From: a virus
Reading direction: 5' to 3' (one strand)
DNA length: 45,806 nt
Virus record (IMG/VR): IMGVR_UViG_3300025314_000037
Location: 1-45,806 of that record
Under the pieces are notes generated by a model, which was not told the DNA's origin, ran no database searches, and was given only the letters and a program-made list of their open reading frames with translations. Both the position numbers and the translations under genes were made by a program. This document shows positions 1 through 7,245 of this stretch, one piece after another (position 1 is the stretch's first letter; each line of letters opens with the position of its first letter).

Positions 1-330
1 TTGTGGGCGGTAATGTATGCAAGAAAATATAATCCTGCCTACATAGATTTAATGACACAGGTGCAGTATGGATACCCTTATCTTAGTAATGACAATGTAA
101 CTATTGTAAGGGATACTACTCATGTTGATTATTCTCAAGCAATGCAGGATGATGATACTTCTGAGACATCTAAACTAGAACTTGTAAAAACCGATTTGGG
201 GATGATACGAGTTCTGGAGGATTTAGTAAGTACATTAATTACTAAAAATATTATAGCATTAAATGATTTGCCTGCTTCTGCACAAACCAAAATAAATAAT
301 CGGGCAAATGAAAGAGGAAAAATTAAATAA
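1..330 (+). CDS. C-terminal part of a probable phage tail-region protein (truncated by window start)
   Basis: The frame is open from the first base, so the gene probably begins outside the window; the TTG at base 1 need not be its start. The visible 109 residues end with a segment rich in Leu/Ile (LGMIRVLEDLVSTLITKNII, then ALNDLPASAQTKI). Segments of this kind occur at the end of small proteins encoded beside phage tail genes; that comparison is from memory and the function is not known. It is the only trace of a structural region here and is read on the plus strand toward the reductase gene. The stop is followed in the same frame by a repeat-bearing stub (331-387). Confidence 0.55.
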   Translation: MWAVMYARKYNPAYIDLMTQVQYGYPYLSNDNVTIVRDTTHVDYSQAMQDDDTSETSKLELVKTDLGMIRVLEDLVSTLITKNIIALNDLPASAQTKINNRANERGKIK

Positions 331-387
331 GTGATTGAAACAAGCCTGAATGAAATTAATAGGAAATTGAAAGTGATGGGAAAGTAA
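331..387 (+). repeat. Degenerate repeat copy A (IETSLNEIN-KL unit)
   Basis: Directly after the preceding stop, and in the same frame, an 18-codon stretch starting GTG encodes IETSLNEINRKL plus a few residues, then stops. Almost the same DNA and peptide recur at 563-600 inside the 37-residue frame at 503-616. This looks like a partial duplication whose first copy lost its 5' part. There is no clear ribosome binding site of its own. Confidence 0.5.
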
Positions 388-502
388 ATCTTAATCTTAG
401 AGTTCAAGCTTTAGAAACACCGTAGAGTAATAAAAGGGGAGACTGATTCTTTATTTTTCCTTATCCGTTAGTTAGAGTTGTAACAAAAATCAAGTTGGAA
501 TA

Positions 503-616
503 ATGGGTAAGGTCAACGCAATTTTGAAAGCGATACAAAATGGGACATATACACCAAGTGAGATTGAAACAAGCTTGAATGAGATAAATAACAAACTTGA
601 TGTGTTAAATCCGTAA
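503..616 (+). CDS. Small phage protein (37 aa), repeat copy B
   Basis: ATG at 503 is preceded by a weak GGA-type site. The product begins MGKVNAILKAIQNGTYTPSE and continues with IETSLNEINNKLDVLNP. It is a short amphipathic helix-turn-helix-like peptide with no recognisable catalytic motif. The second half repeats the stub at 331-387. Small proteins of this type sit at the end of tail-gene clusters in some phages; this is an analogy and no function can be given. The DNA from 617 to 720 holds only the reductase leader and its ribosome binding site. Confidence 0.5.
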   Translation: MGKVNAILKAIQNGTYTPSEIETSLNEINNKLDVLNP

Positions 617-720
617 TTAAAATAATTAAAAATACATTATTACTGATATAGATGAATATGGTATGCTATACATATTATAATATTATATTTAAATTGAATA
701 TCAGAAAAAAAGGAGATTGA

Positions 721-2610
721 TTGCCAAATACATTTATTGATCCATCCTCAGAATTTGTTTATACAAGAACCTATTCCAGATGGATAGAAGAAAAAAACAG
801 AAGAGAGACTTGGAGTGAGACAGTAGATAGATATATTAATTTTATTACTGAAAAAAAAGGAAAAGATTTACCTGATGGGTTATTAAATAAAATAAAAGAT
901 AAAATATTAAAGTTTGAAGTATTACCCTCAATGAGAGCAATGTGGGCTGCTGGACTGGCTGCTGAATATACAAATGTCTGTTTATATAATTGCTCTGCTG
1001 TGGTCATTGATACTATAGACGCATTTGCTGAAACATTGTATTTATTATGTTGTGGTGTAGGTGTTGGTTTTAGTGTACAACATGAATATATAAGTAAACT
1101 ACCAAAGATTCCTCCTATAGGAGGAATTTATAGTAATGGTTTATATATAGTGCCAGACAACAAAGAAGGATGGGCGGAAAGTGTTAAAGTGCTGATGACT
1201 TCTTTATATGAAGGAAAAGATATTGAAATTGATTATTCATTAATAAGACCTGCTGGAACAAGATTGAAGATTATGGGTGGAAGATCATCTGGGTCTGAGC
1301 CTTTAATGATGCTTCATAGATATATAAGAGATGTATTTTATAGTGCACAAGGAAGAAAATTAACTTCATTAGAATGTCATGATATAATGAATCAAATTGC
1401 AGAAATTGTAGTAGTTGGAGGTGTAAGAAGATCAAGTCAAGCAAGTTTATCTGATTTAAATGATGTAACATTAGCTACAGCAAAAAAATGGCCTTTTCCT
1501 TTAAGAAGGATGATGTCTAATAACTCTGCTGTGTATAAAGAAAAACCAACTGCCATTGATTTCTTAAAAGAGTGGTCAGAATTAGCTTCTAGTGGTACAG
1601 GGGAAAGGGGTATATTTAATTTGTATGCAATCAAAAAAAATGCCCCTGAAAGAAGAGATAAAAATAAAATTTTACTTTCAAATCCTTGTATGGAAATTGG
1701 TTTAAGAAATATGCAATTCTGTAATCTTTCTGAAGTAGTGATAAGAAATGATGATGATTTAGAGAGTTTATTAGAAAAAATTGAAATTGCTACATGGATA
1801 GGTGTAATACAAAGTACATTTACTGATTTTCCATTTTTAAGAAATAAATGGAAAGAAAATTGTGAGGAAGAGCGATTAATAGGTGTTTCTTTAACAGGTC
1901 AAATGGATAACAAAGAATTGCTATCAGATATAGTTTTAAAAACATTAAAAAACAAAGTTTTAAAGATAGCTAAATTAGCATCAAAAATTTTAAATATTAA
2001 TATGCCCGCAGCTACTACTACTGTAAAACCTAGTGGTTCGGTTTCCCAGCTTGTAAACTCCTCCTCTGGTATACACACAAGATATTCCAAATTTTATATA
2101 AGAAGATATAGAATATCTACACATGACCCTTTATGTAAAATGTTAAAATATCAAAATATTAAAATAATGCCAGAAGTAGGACAAGAAAATTTAACAGAAG
2201 ATAAAATATCTACATGGATAATAGAATTTCCAATTAAGTCCCCTGACACATCTATAGTCAGAAATGACATGACAGCAATTGAACAACTAGAATGGTATAA
2301 ACATTTAATAAAAAATTGGTGTGAGCATAATGCTAGTACAACTATTTATGTAAAAGAACATGAATGGGTAGAAGTGGGTAATTGGGTATATAAAAATTGG
2401 GATTTTATAAATGGTGTTTCATTTTTACCTTATGATGGTGGTAAATATAAATTAGCTCCTTATGAAGAAATAACAGAAGAAAAATATTTAGAATTATTAA
2501 AAGAATTTAAACCAATTGATTATACAATGCTTACTCAATTTGAAAAAAATGATACTACTGATGGAGCTAAAACATTTAGCTGTGTTGGAGATAAGTGTGA
2601 GTTAACATAA
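721..2610 (+). CDS. nrdJ: Adenosylcobalamin-dependent (class II) ribonucleoside-triphosphate reductase
   Basis: Reduces ribonucleotides to deoxyribonucleotides with coenzyme B12 as radical source, supplying precursors for phage DNA synthesis in the cytoplasm. Start is TTG at 721, with AGGAG five bases upstream and no ATG nearby. Residues match the monomeric Lactobacillus leichmannii type: NCS with Cys91 (first redox Cys), NPCME with Asn321, Cys323 (thiyl radical) and Glu325, Cys334 in FCNLSE (redox partner; the 11-residue gap is conserved), and a C-terminal Cys-X4-Cys pair (621/626) that re-reduces the active site. Phosphate-binding PSGSVS is also present. At 629 residues it is shorter than the roughly 740-residue Lactobacillus enzyme, suggesting reduced regulatory insertions. 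Oxygen independence would suit an anaerobic host. The exonuclease gene follows after 46 bases. Confidence 0.93.
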   Translation: MPNTFIDPSSEFVYTRTYSRWIEEKNRRETWSETVDRYINFITEKKGKDLPDGLLNKIKDKILKFEVLPSMRAMWAAGLAAEYTNVCLYNCSAVVIDTIDAFAETLYLLCCGVGVGFSVQHEYISKLPKIPPIGGIYSNGLYIVPDNKEGWAESVKVLMTSLYEGKDIEIDYSLIRPAGTRLKIMGGRSSGSEPLMMLHRYIRDVFYSAQGRKLTSLECHDIMNQIAEIVVVGGVRRSSQASLSDLNDVTLATAKKWPFPLRRMMSNNSAVYKEKPTAIDFLKEWSELASSGTGERGIFNLYAIKKNAPERRDKNKILLSNPCMEIGLRNMQFCNLSEVVIRNDDDLESLLEKIEIATWIGVIQSTFTDFPFLRNKWKENCEEERLIGVSLTGQMDNKELLSDIVLKTLKNKVLKIAKLASKILNINMPAATTTVKPSGSVSQLVNSSSGIHTRYSKFYIRRYRISTHDPLCKMLKYQNIKIMPEVGQENLTEDKISTWIIEFPIKSPDTSIVRNDMTAIEQLEWYKHLIKNWCEHNASTTIYVKEHEWVEVGNWVYKNWDFINGVSFLPYDGGKYKLAPYEEITEEKYLELLKEFKPIDYTMLTQFEKNDTTDGAKTFSCVGDKCELT

Positions 2611-2656
2611 AAGATGGGAGTTGCAATTCATAAATTTTTATAAAAAGGAGATATTA

Positions 2657-4231
2657 GTGAAATGGGAAAAATCCGAATTAGATTTAATCGAAAAATATTT
2701 TAATAAAAACTTATCAGAGCTTACTTTATTTAAAAATATAACAGACATAAATCCTAATCGTACTTATGGTGCTGTATTACGAAAAATTTATGATTTTAAA
2801 GAACAGGGATGGGATAAGAAACCTCATCTTAAACACTTACGAGTAGGATATTTGGACTTGGAGTGTACGGGATTGCAAGCAAATTTTGCCCATATTCTTT
2901 CCTGGTATATAAAAGCTAAAGGACAAAATAAATATTATTCTGGTGTAATAACAAAAAAAGAAATATTTGATGGGGAATTTGATAAAAGAATAGTAAAGGA
3001 ATTATTAGAGGCTTTTAGTAATTTTGATATATTATATACTCATTATGGTTGTTTAACTCCAGGACATCATATTTTAACAAGCAACTTGAAGTGGTTTCCA
3101 GTTGAAAATTTAAAAATAGGAGATGAATTATTAGCATTTGAAAATGAAACAGAAGATAGCAAAAGAAAATTTTTTAAAAAATCTATAGTAACAGCTAATC
3201 AATTAATTTTAAAAGATTGTTACACTTTATATTTAAGTGATGGTACAACATTAACAGCTTCTGAAGATCATCCTTTTTTAAGAAGGAATGGTGCTTGTAT
3301 GAATATTTGGACTACACCTAAAAAAATAAATGAATGGTTTAATGGTAAAAAAAAGCAATATGGAAAAATACATTTTAATAGATTATTGCCTGTATGGGAA
3401 AATGAAACATACCCCTATGAAAGAGGTTATTTATCTGGATTATTTGATGGAGAAGGATGTTTATATCAAAGAAATTATAATAAAGAACAATTAATTAAAT
3501 CAGGAAGTTATGGAAAACATGCTATTTCCCTGAATTTTGCTCAAACAGAAAATAATGTATTACTTAAAGGTATGGAATATTTAAAATTATTGGGATTTGA
3601 TTGCATAAGTAGATACTCTAAAAAAACTTATGCTGCTACACATAAACCTACATGTGCAGTTTATGTTCGTGGGGGTTTAGGAAAAATAATTGAATTTTTA
3701 GGAAGAATTAGACCTACGAGATTATTAGAAAAATTTAATCCTGATCTATTAGGAAAAGTACAAAGTAGGGAAAAAGGCTTATATCTTGAAAATATTGAGT
3801 ATATAGGAAAAAAAATGGTTTGTGGTTTGTCTACTAGCACTCATACTTATATAGCAGAAGGTTTTGCCTGCCATAATAGTGATTACCGCTTTGATGTGCC
3901 TTTTTTAAGAACTAGAGCATATAGACACGACTTAGAAAATATGCTTCCCCGCTTTATGGAAAAATTTGTTCTTGATACCTATCCTATTGCCAAAGCTAAA
4001 TTAAAATTACATTCTAATCGTTTAGATGCAATAGGGGATGCTTTAAATATAACAGGAATTAAAAAGACCCCGTTATCACCTTCAATTTGGGAAATGGGCA
4101 AAATTGGTGATCAAAAAGCATTAGAATATATATGCTTACATAATCGTAGAGACGTCCAGTTACTTGAAAGAATCCACAAAAAATTAGCTACTGTTGAAAA
4201 TCCTATTTTGTCGAAATATAGGAGTATATAA
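2657..4231 (+). CDS. DEDD-type 3'-5' exonuclease (YprB/RNase H-like) interrupted by an intein
   Basis: The best start is GTG at 2657, with AAAAAGGAG just upstream; a frame-compatible TTG at 2621 lacks such a site. The 524-residue precursor has exonuclease motif I (LDLEC, Asp67/Glu69), then an intein at residues 132-407, then motif II resuming as SDYRFDVPFL (Asp413) and motif III (YICLHNRRDV, Asp499). Removing the intein gives a 248-residue protein reading THYG-SDYRFDVPFLRTRA, the usual THNG...FDxPFL pattern of RNase H-fold exonucleases. The likely role is trimming DNA or RNA 3' ends during replication or repair; the exact substrate is unknown. It lies downstream of the reductase on the plus strand, apart from the main replication block. 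Confidence 0.87.
   Translation: MKWEKSELDLIEKYFNKNLSELTLFKNITDINPNRTYGAVLRKIYDFKEQGWDKKPHLKHLRVGYLDLECTGLQANFAHILSWYIKAKGQNKYYSGVITKKEIFDGEFDKRIVKELLEAFSNFDILYTHYGCLTPGHHILTSNLKWFPVENLKIGDELLAFENETEDSKRKFFKKSIVTANQLILKDCYTLYLSDGTTLTASEDHPFLRRNGACMNIWTTPKKINEWFNGKKKQYGKIHFNRLLPVWENETYPYERGYLSGLFDGEGCLYQRNYNKEQLIKSGSYGKHAISLNFAQTENNVLLKGMEYLKLLGFDCISRYSKKTYAATHKPTCAVYVRGGLGKIIEFLGRIRPTRLLEKFNPDLLGKVQSREKGLYLENIEYIGKKMVCGLSTSTHTYIAEGFACHNSDYRFDVPFLRTRAYRHDLENMLPRFMEKFVLDTYPIAKAKLKLHSNRLDAIGDALNITGIKKTPLSPSIWEMGKIGDQKALEYICLHNRRDVQLLERIHKKLATVENPILSKYRSI
3050..3877 (+). mobile_element. Intein with LAGLIDADG homing-endonuclease motif
   Basis: 276 residues begin with Cys (CLTPGHHILT, the N-terminal splice block) and end AEGFACHN followed by Ser, the standard C-terminal splice junction. 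Block B is recognisable as TASEDHPF. The middle carries one clear LAGLIDADG-type motif (GYLSGLFDGEGCL, about 3424-3462), typical of a homing endonuclease; a second copy is not obvious. All splicing residues appear intact: Cys1, the TxxH of block B, the His-Asn end and Ser+1. The element sits exactly in the active-site motif II of the exonuclease, so the host protein should be inactive until splicing. Confidence 0.9.
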
Positions 4232-4316
4232 CTAATTATGAAAATTAAATATCAGGGCATTTATTGGAAATCAGAAAACTTAATAAAATTGTAGCATAAT
4301 TATATTAAAAATATAT

Positions 4317-4345
4317 TTGCATTTTTACATAAGTCATATTATAAT
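4317..4345 (+). promoter_or_regulatory. Candidate sigma70-type promoter
   Basis: TTGCAT (4317-4322), a 17-base spacer and TATAAT (4340-4345) precede the 14-codon frame at 4397 and the folded RNA at 4463. The -35 box has two mismatches to TTGACA. In DNA this AT-rich, TATAAT alone means little, so the support is the pair plus its position. Confidence 0.5.
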
Positions 4346-4396
4346 AGTTACTTAGATTTATATTTATAAAAATTAACAATAAAGGAGGAATGGAAA

Positions 4397-4441
4397 ATGC
4401 CAAAGGATAAAAAGCCTGGTGTGAAAAAGCCTAAGAAGTAA
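4397..4441 (+). CDS. 14-residue lysine/proline-rich micropeptide
   Basis: ATG at 4397 is preceded by AAAGGAGG about ten bases upstream, a near-perfect ribosome binding site. The product MPKDKKPGVKKPKK is half lysine, with three Lys-Pro steps. It lies between a candidate promoter (4317) and a stem-loop with a U tract (4463-4560), so it forms a complete tiny transcription unit. It could be a nucleic-acid-binding peptide, a leader peptide, or fortuitous. No homolog can be named. Confidence 0.5.
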   Translation: MPKDKKPGVKKPKK

Positions 4442-4462
4442 TCAATAATGTTTAATAAATTT

Positions 4463-4560
4463 GGGCATGTGATTAATTAATATAAAGAGCGCCCTATCTG
4501 TTTACTCTCCTTTTCAGATGCGCAAAATCTAAAATAATTACACATGCCCTTTTTCTTTTT
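4463..4560 (+). ncRNA. Structured RNA ending in a terminator-like U tract
   Basis: GGGCATGTG (4463-4471) pairs perfectly with CACATGCCC (4541-4549), which is followed by a T-rich tract (to 4560) as in a rho-independent terminator. Inside is a second hairpin, GCGC...ATCTG (4489-4500) with CAGAT...GCGC (4515-4523), closed by a pyrimidine-rich loop. The nested arrangement is longer than an ordinary terminator and has a local rise in GC. It may be the 3' end of a small RNA made from the 4317 promoter, or simply the terminator of the plus-strand unit. Confidence 0.6.
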
Positions 4561-4592
4561 AATATCTAATATCATATATAATAAACAAAACT

Positions 4593-5495
4593 ATGTTACC
4601 CTGGTGGTATAAAACACAAACATACAATAATTATTGGAGAATGAATAATGGTATTTATTCATATAAAGTATTGTTTTATGAAAAAGACAATGACCCTTAT
4701 TCATGTAAAGATAAATTCCCTTTATTATTATCTGACAATTATTTAATAACTAAAGATGATTTTATTAATATTGTAAAAGAAGCTTTTAACCAAATAAATA
4801 ATCTTGGCTTTGGTTTAACTTTTAATTGTATTGGGTATGATTCTACAGATACGGATATTGCTTTTAATATGTCTGACAATGATAACACTTTAGTTTATTA
4901 TTGGAATTGGAACTATGGTGGATTATCCGCTCCTTTTAGTAAAACAGGTTTTGGTATAAAACTGGATTTAATAAATAAGGGCAGAAAAGAATGGTATATA
5001 GGCTGTATTAGACATGAAATGACTCATGTTCTTGGTTTTGCACACAAAGGAATAAAAAACCCATTTAAAAATACATCTATTATTGAAGGTTACAAGATTA
5101 AAAAAGAAATGACAGAAGATACTATTCATGGAATAGATACTATATATAATATTAATACACCTTATAAAATATATGGAAATGTAACAGATAAAAACTTGTA
5201 TGAATTTGGAGAAGCTTATTTAATAGACTGGAAAAATAAGTTAATCAGGTATCAAGCACCAATAGACTCTAATGGTTATTTTGAATTTAGATTAAGAAAA
5301 AGAATTAGAAAATTTAAAGTATTAGTATGCTCAAAAGAAAGTAATTACTTATATGGTGAAACTATAAGATTTAATGAAACACATGGTAAATGTTTAACAC
5401 TGTCTAATAAGTATGCTGATATAGACTTAGGAGAAATTAAATTAATTAATGGTGCTAAAAATTGGGAGGATGCTTTAAAAGTTATTGGATTATGA
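4593..5495 (+). CDS. Metzincin (matrixin-like) zinc metalloprotease
   Basis: 300 residues. HEMTHVLGFAH (His141, Glu142, His145, Gly148, His151) is the HExxHxxGxxH zinc site of metzincins. A downstream segment, EMTEDTIHGIDTIYN (about 173-187), resembles the 'LTxDDIxGIQxLYG' end of the matrixin catalytic domain. Residues from about 190 form a beta-rich domain like a carboxypeptidase-regulatory or Ig-like module. No signal peptide is visible, and the upstream ribosome binding site is poor; Met17 (4641) is an alternative start. The likely role is cleavage of a host or virion protein; the target is unknown. It converges with the minus-strand block, its last 6 bases overlapping the next gene's end. 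Confidence 0.78.
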   Translation: MLPWWYKTQTYNNYWRMNNGIYSYKVLFYEKDNDPYSCKDKFPLLLSDNYLITKDDFINIVKEAFNQINNLGFGLTFNCIGYDSTDTDIAFNMSDNDNTLVYYWNWNYGGLSAPFSKTGFGIKLDLINKGRKEWYIGCIRHEMTHVLGFAHKGIKNPFKNTSIIEGYKIKKEMTEDTIHGIDTIYNINTPYKIYGNVTDKNLYEFGEAYLIDWKNKLIRYQAPIDSNGYFEFRLRKRIRKFKVLVCSKESNYLYGETIRFNETHGKCLTLSNKYADIDLGEIKLINGAKNWEDALKVIGL

Positions 5496-5648
5496 TTTTT
5501 TCTTTGTATTTTTGACTATTTTATATTTACCACACTTATCAAGCATCTTAATCACTTTTTCATGTACTTGTAAGTCATCATCCTCTAATATATCAGTAAC
5601 TATCCTATTGTATTTATCCTGAGTTATTTCTATTTGTTTATTTTTCAT
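5490..5648 (-). CDS. Small hypothetical protein (52 aa)
   Basis: ATG at 5648 overlaps the stop of the next upstream gene in an ATGA arrangement, which supports translational coupling. The product begins MKNKQIEITQDKYNRIVTDI and is mostly charged and helical with a lysine-rich tail. It is the last gene of the leftward minus-strand block and overlaps the metalloprotease stop by 6 bases, tail to tail. No family recognised. Confidence 0.65.
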   Translation of the reverse strand: MKNKQIEITQDKYNRIVTDILEDDDLQVHEKVIKMLDKCGKYKIVKNTKKKS

Positions 5649-5848
5649 TCTATTTCTTCAAAACAAACACTATTAAAACTTCCTTTTATACCAACTAATT
5701 CCACTTTTGTATGCCATGAATGTATCTCAACTTCGTCAATTATGTAAATTTCTTCTATAATCAATTTATCTTTAGGGTCATCATTTGTACCCCATCTTAT
5801 TTGTGATTCTGAACATCCTATAAATTTTACTTTATCACCCTTTTTCAT
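5645..5848 (-). CDS. Small SH3/KOW-like phage protein (67 aa)
   Basis: Begins MKKGDKVKFIGCSESQI; the ATG at 5848 has GAGGTG about seven bases upstream. A GTG three codons earlier lies inside that binding site and is not favoured. The N-terminal 'GDKVKFIG' beta strand and a later 'YIIDEVEIHSWHTKVELVGI' pattern suggest a small all-beta fold of the SH3/KOW kind, common in phage accessory proteins. Function unknown. Confidence 0.7.
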   Translation of the reverse strand: MKKGDKVKFIGCSESQIRWGTNDDPKDKLIIEEIYIIDEVEIHSWHTKVELVGIKGSFNSVCFEEIE

Positions 5849-5853
5849 TTTAA

Positions 5854-5988
5854 TCACCTCAATTTAATATATTTACCTATAATACCATTATTATTTTTTA
5901 ATATGTCAGAATTATACTCATCATAAGCTATTAAAACACTTGGAGCACCAGCAAGCCCTTCTTTAATTCTATCAAAAGAAGTATCCAT
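5854..5988 (-). CDS. Small hypothetical protein (44 aa)
   Basis: The frame runs from ATG at 5988 to TGA at 5854-5856, the stop lying inside the ribosome binding site of the following gene. It encodes MDTSFDRIKEGLAGAPSVLI and a short polar tail. Placement and spacing fit the compact minus-strand cassette. No recognisable domain. Confidence 0.5.
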   Translation of the reverse strand: MDTSFDRIKEGLAGAPSVLIAYDEYNSDILKNNNGIIGKYIKLR

Positions 5989-6018
5989 TTATTATCTTTT
6001 ATTTTATGAAAATTATAT

Positions 6019-6225
6019 TTAATAAAGTCTAATAGTGTTTAGTTGTAATACACCTCTTAAATCACAGGAAGGATTAGAGCACACCATAATCAATCTATCA
6101 TCATTATTATATAATTTTCCATTTGTAAAAACAGGATAGGCTATATTTGTATTAGCTATTCCAACACCTATAATCATCTCTTTTTTGCATTTATTGCAAA
6201 TTGCTTTATGTTTTACTTTATCCAT
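6019..6225 (-). CDS. Zinc-ribbon microprotein (68 aa)
   Basis: Two cysteine knuckles, CNKC near residue 10 and CSNPSC near residue 49, are spaced as in a single zinc ribbon. The protein starts MDKVKHKAICNKCKKE. Small zinc ribbons are frequent in phage early regions and usually bind nucleic acid or a host protein; which applies here is not visible. It lies immediately downstream of the methyltransferase. Confidence 0.7.
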   Translation of the reverse strand: MDKVKHKAICNKCKKEMIIGVGIANTNIAYPVFTNGKLYNNDDRLIMVCSNPSCDLRGVLQLNTIRLY

Positions 6226-6290
6226 ATATACTACCCTATAAAAAATGTTGATTGTATTTTACTTAATTTGTTATTTTGAATGTCACTATA

Positions 6291-7160
6291 CTAGTCTATA
6301 AAAAAATTAGACTGTGCAGAAATACTACTATTTTTTAAAGTTTGTGTAGCTGATTCAAAATAACTTTGTTTTAGTTCAAATCCAATAAATTTTCGATTTA
6401 ATTTTAAAGCTACATATCCTTCTGAGCCAATGCCCATAAACGGACTTAATACAATATCTCCTTTATTTGACCAAAGAGTAACAGACCTTTTAATTGTATC
6501 AATTTGTAATGGACAAATATGACGTTCATCATTTAATTCTTTAGCATTTTGTCTATTTAAAGTATTGCTATAATCAATATCCATCCACACAGGAGAAGCA
6601 TACTGTTGCCACAAATCTAATGATATATCACATGTTACAGGTTTTTGATTTTCTCCTTTTTTTCTAAACACTAATAAATAATCAGGCAATCCTACTCTAC
6701 ACATACTAGAATCTTTTTTAACTTGTTTATATAATAAACCTAATGCTTTGGTACGTTGCATTTCCGTTACAGGTGATTTCCATAAAGTAACTCTACTATG
6801 ATAAATAAATCCATTATCTTCAAAGGATTGTCTAATCATTCCACTAAAATCACGTAATCCAATATAACCTTCTTTCCCCTTTTGAATAGGTAAATCCATA
6901 CAATGAACGGCAATATTTCTTCCTGACATCATAACTCTATTTAATTCTTGCACTAAAAAATTAAAAGCATATAAAAATTCAGTATAATCCTTTGAATTAC
7001 CCATATCTTCTATATTATCTGAATATACATATAATGAACAAAAAGGAGGGCTGAATATAGAAAAACCTATAGATTCATCTGGAATTTCTTTAATTAATTG
7101 AACACAGTCCCCTTGATAAATTGCAAAATTGTCTGTCACATGTTGATTTTTTATATTCAT
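6291..7160 (-). CDS. Beta-class DNA methyltransferase (N6-adenine or N4-cytosine)
   Basis: SPPF (residues 37-40, catalytic motif IV) precedes FMGIGSE (241-247, the AdoMet-binding motif I), the motif order that defines beta-class amino-methyltransferases. SPP(F/Y) can mark either N4-cytosine or N6-adenine enzymes, so the base is unresolved. The 289-residue length is normal and no target-recognition extension is obvious. An exceptionally good AGGAGG lies more than 20 bases upstream of the ATG at 7160, in an open frame, so translation may begin slightly earlier at a non-ATG codon. It directly follows a helicase gene (7246-8601); this pair recurs in Firmicute phages (from memory). Probable role: self-modification against restriction. 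Confidence 0.87.
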   Translation of the reverse strand: MNIKNQHVTDNFAIYQGDCVQLIKEIPDESIGFSIFSPPFCSLYVYSDNIEDMGNSKDYTEFLYAFNFLVQELNRVMMSGRNIAVHCMDLPIQKGKEGYIGLRDFSGMIRQSFEDNGFIYHSRVTLWKSPVTEMQRTKALGLLYKQVKKDSSMCRVGLPDYLLVFRKKGENQKPVTCDISLDLWQQYASPVWMDIDYSNTLNRQNAKELNDERHICPLQIDTIKRSVTLWSNKGDIVLSPFMGIGSEGYVALKLNRKFIGFELKQSYFESATQTLKNSSISAQSNFFID

Positions 7161-7245
7161 TTTATTTATATTTAAAAATAAATCCTCCTATAATTTGTTT
7201 TATATATATAATTTATTACTAATTATATTTTTTATGTTATAAATT

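Noticed and set aside
617-720. Promoter for the reductase gene
   Set aside because: TATAAT occurs at 676-681, but no acceptable -35 box lies at the right distance and AT content makes the -10 match uninformative.
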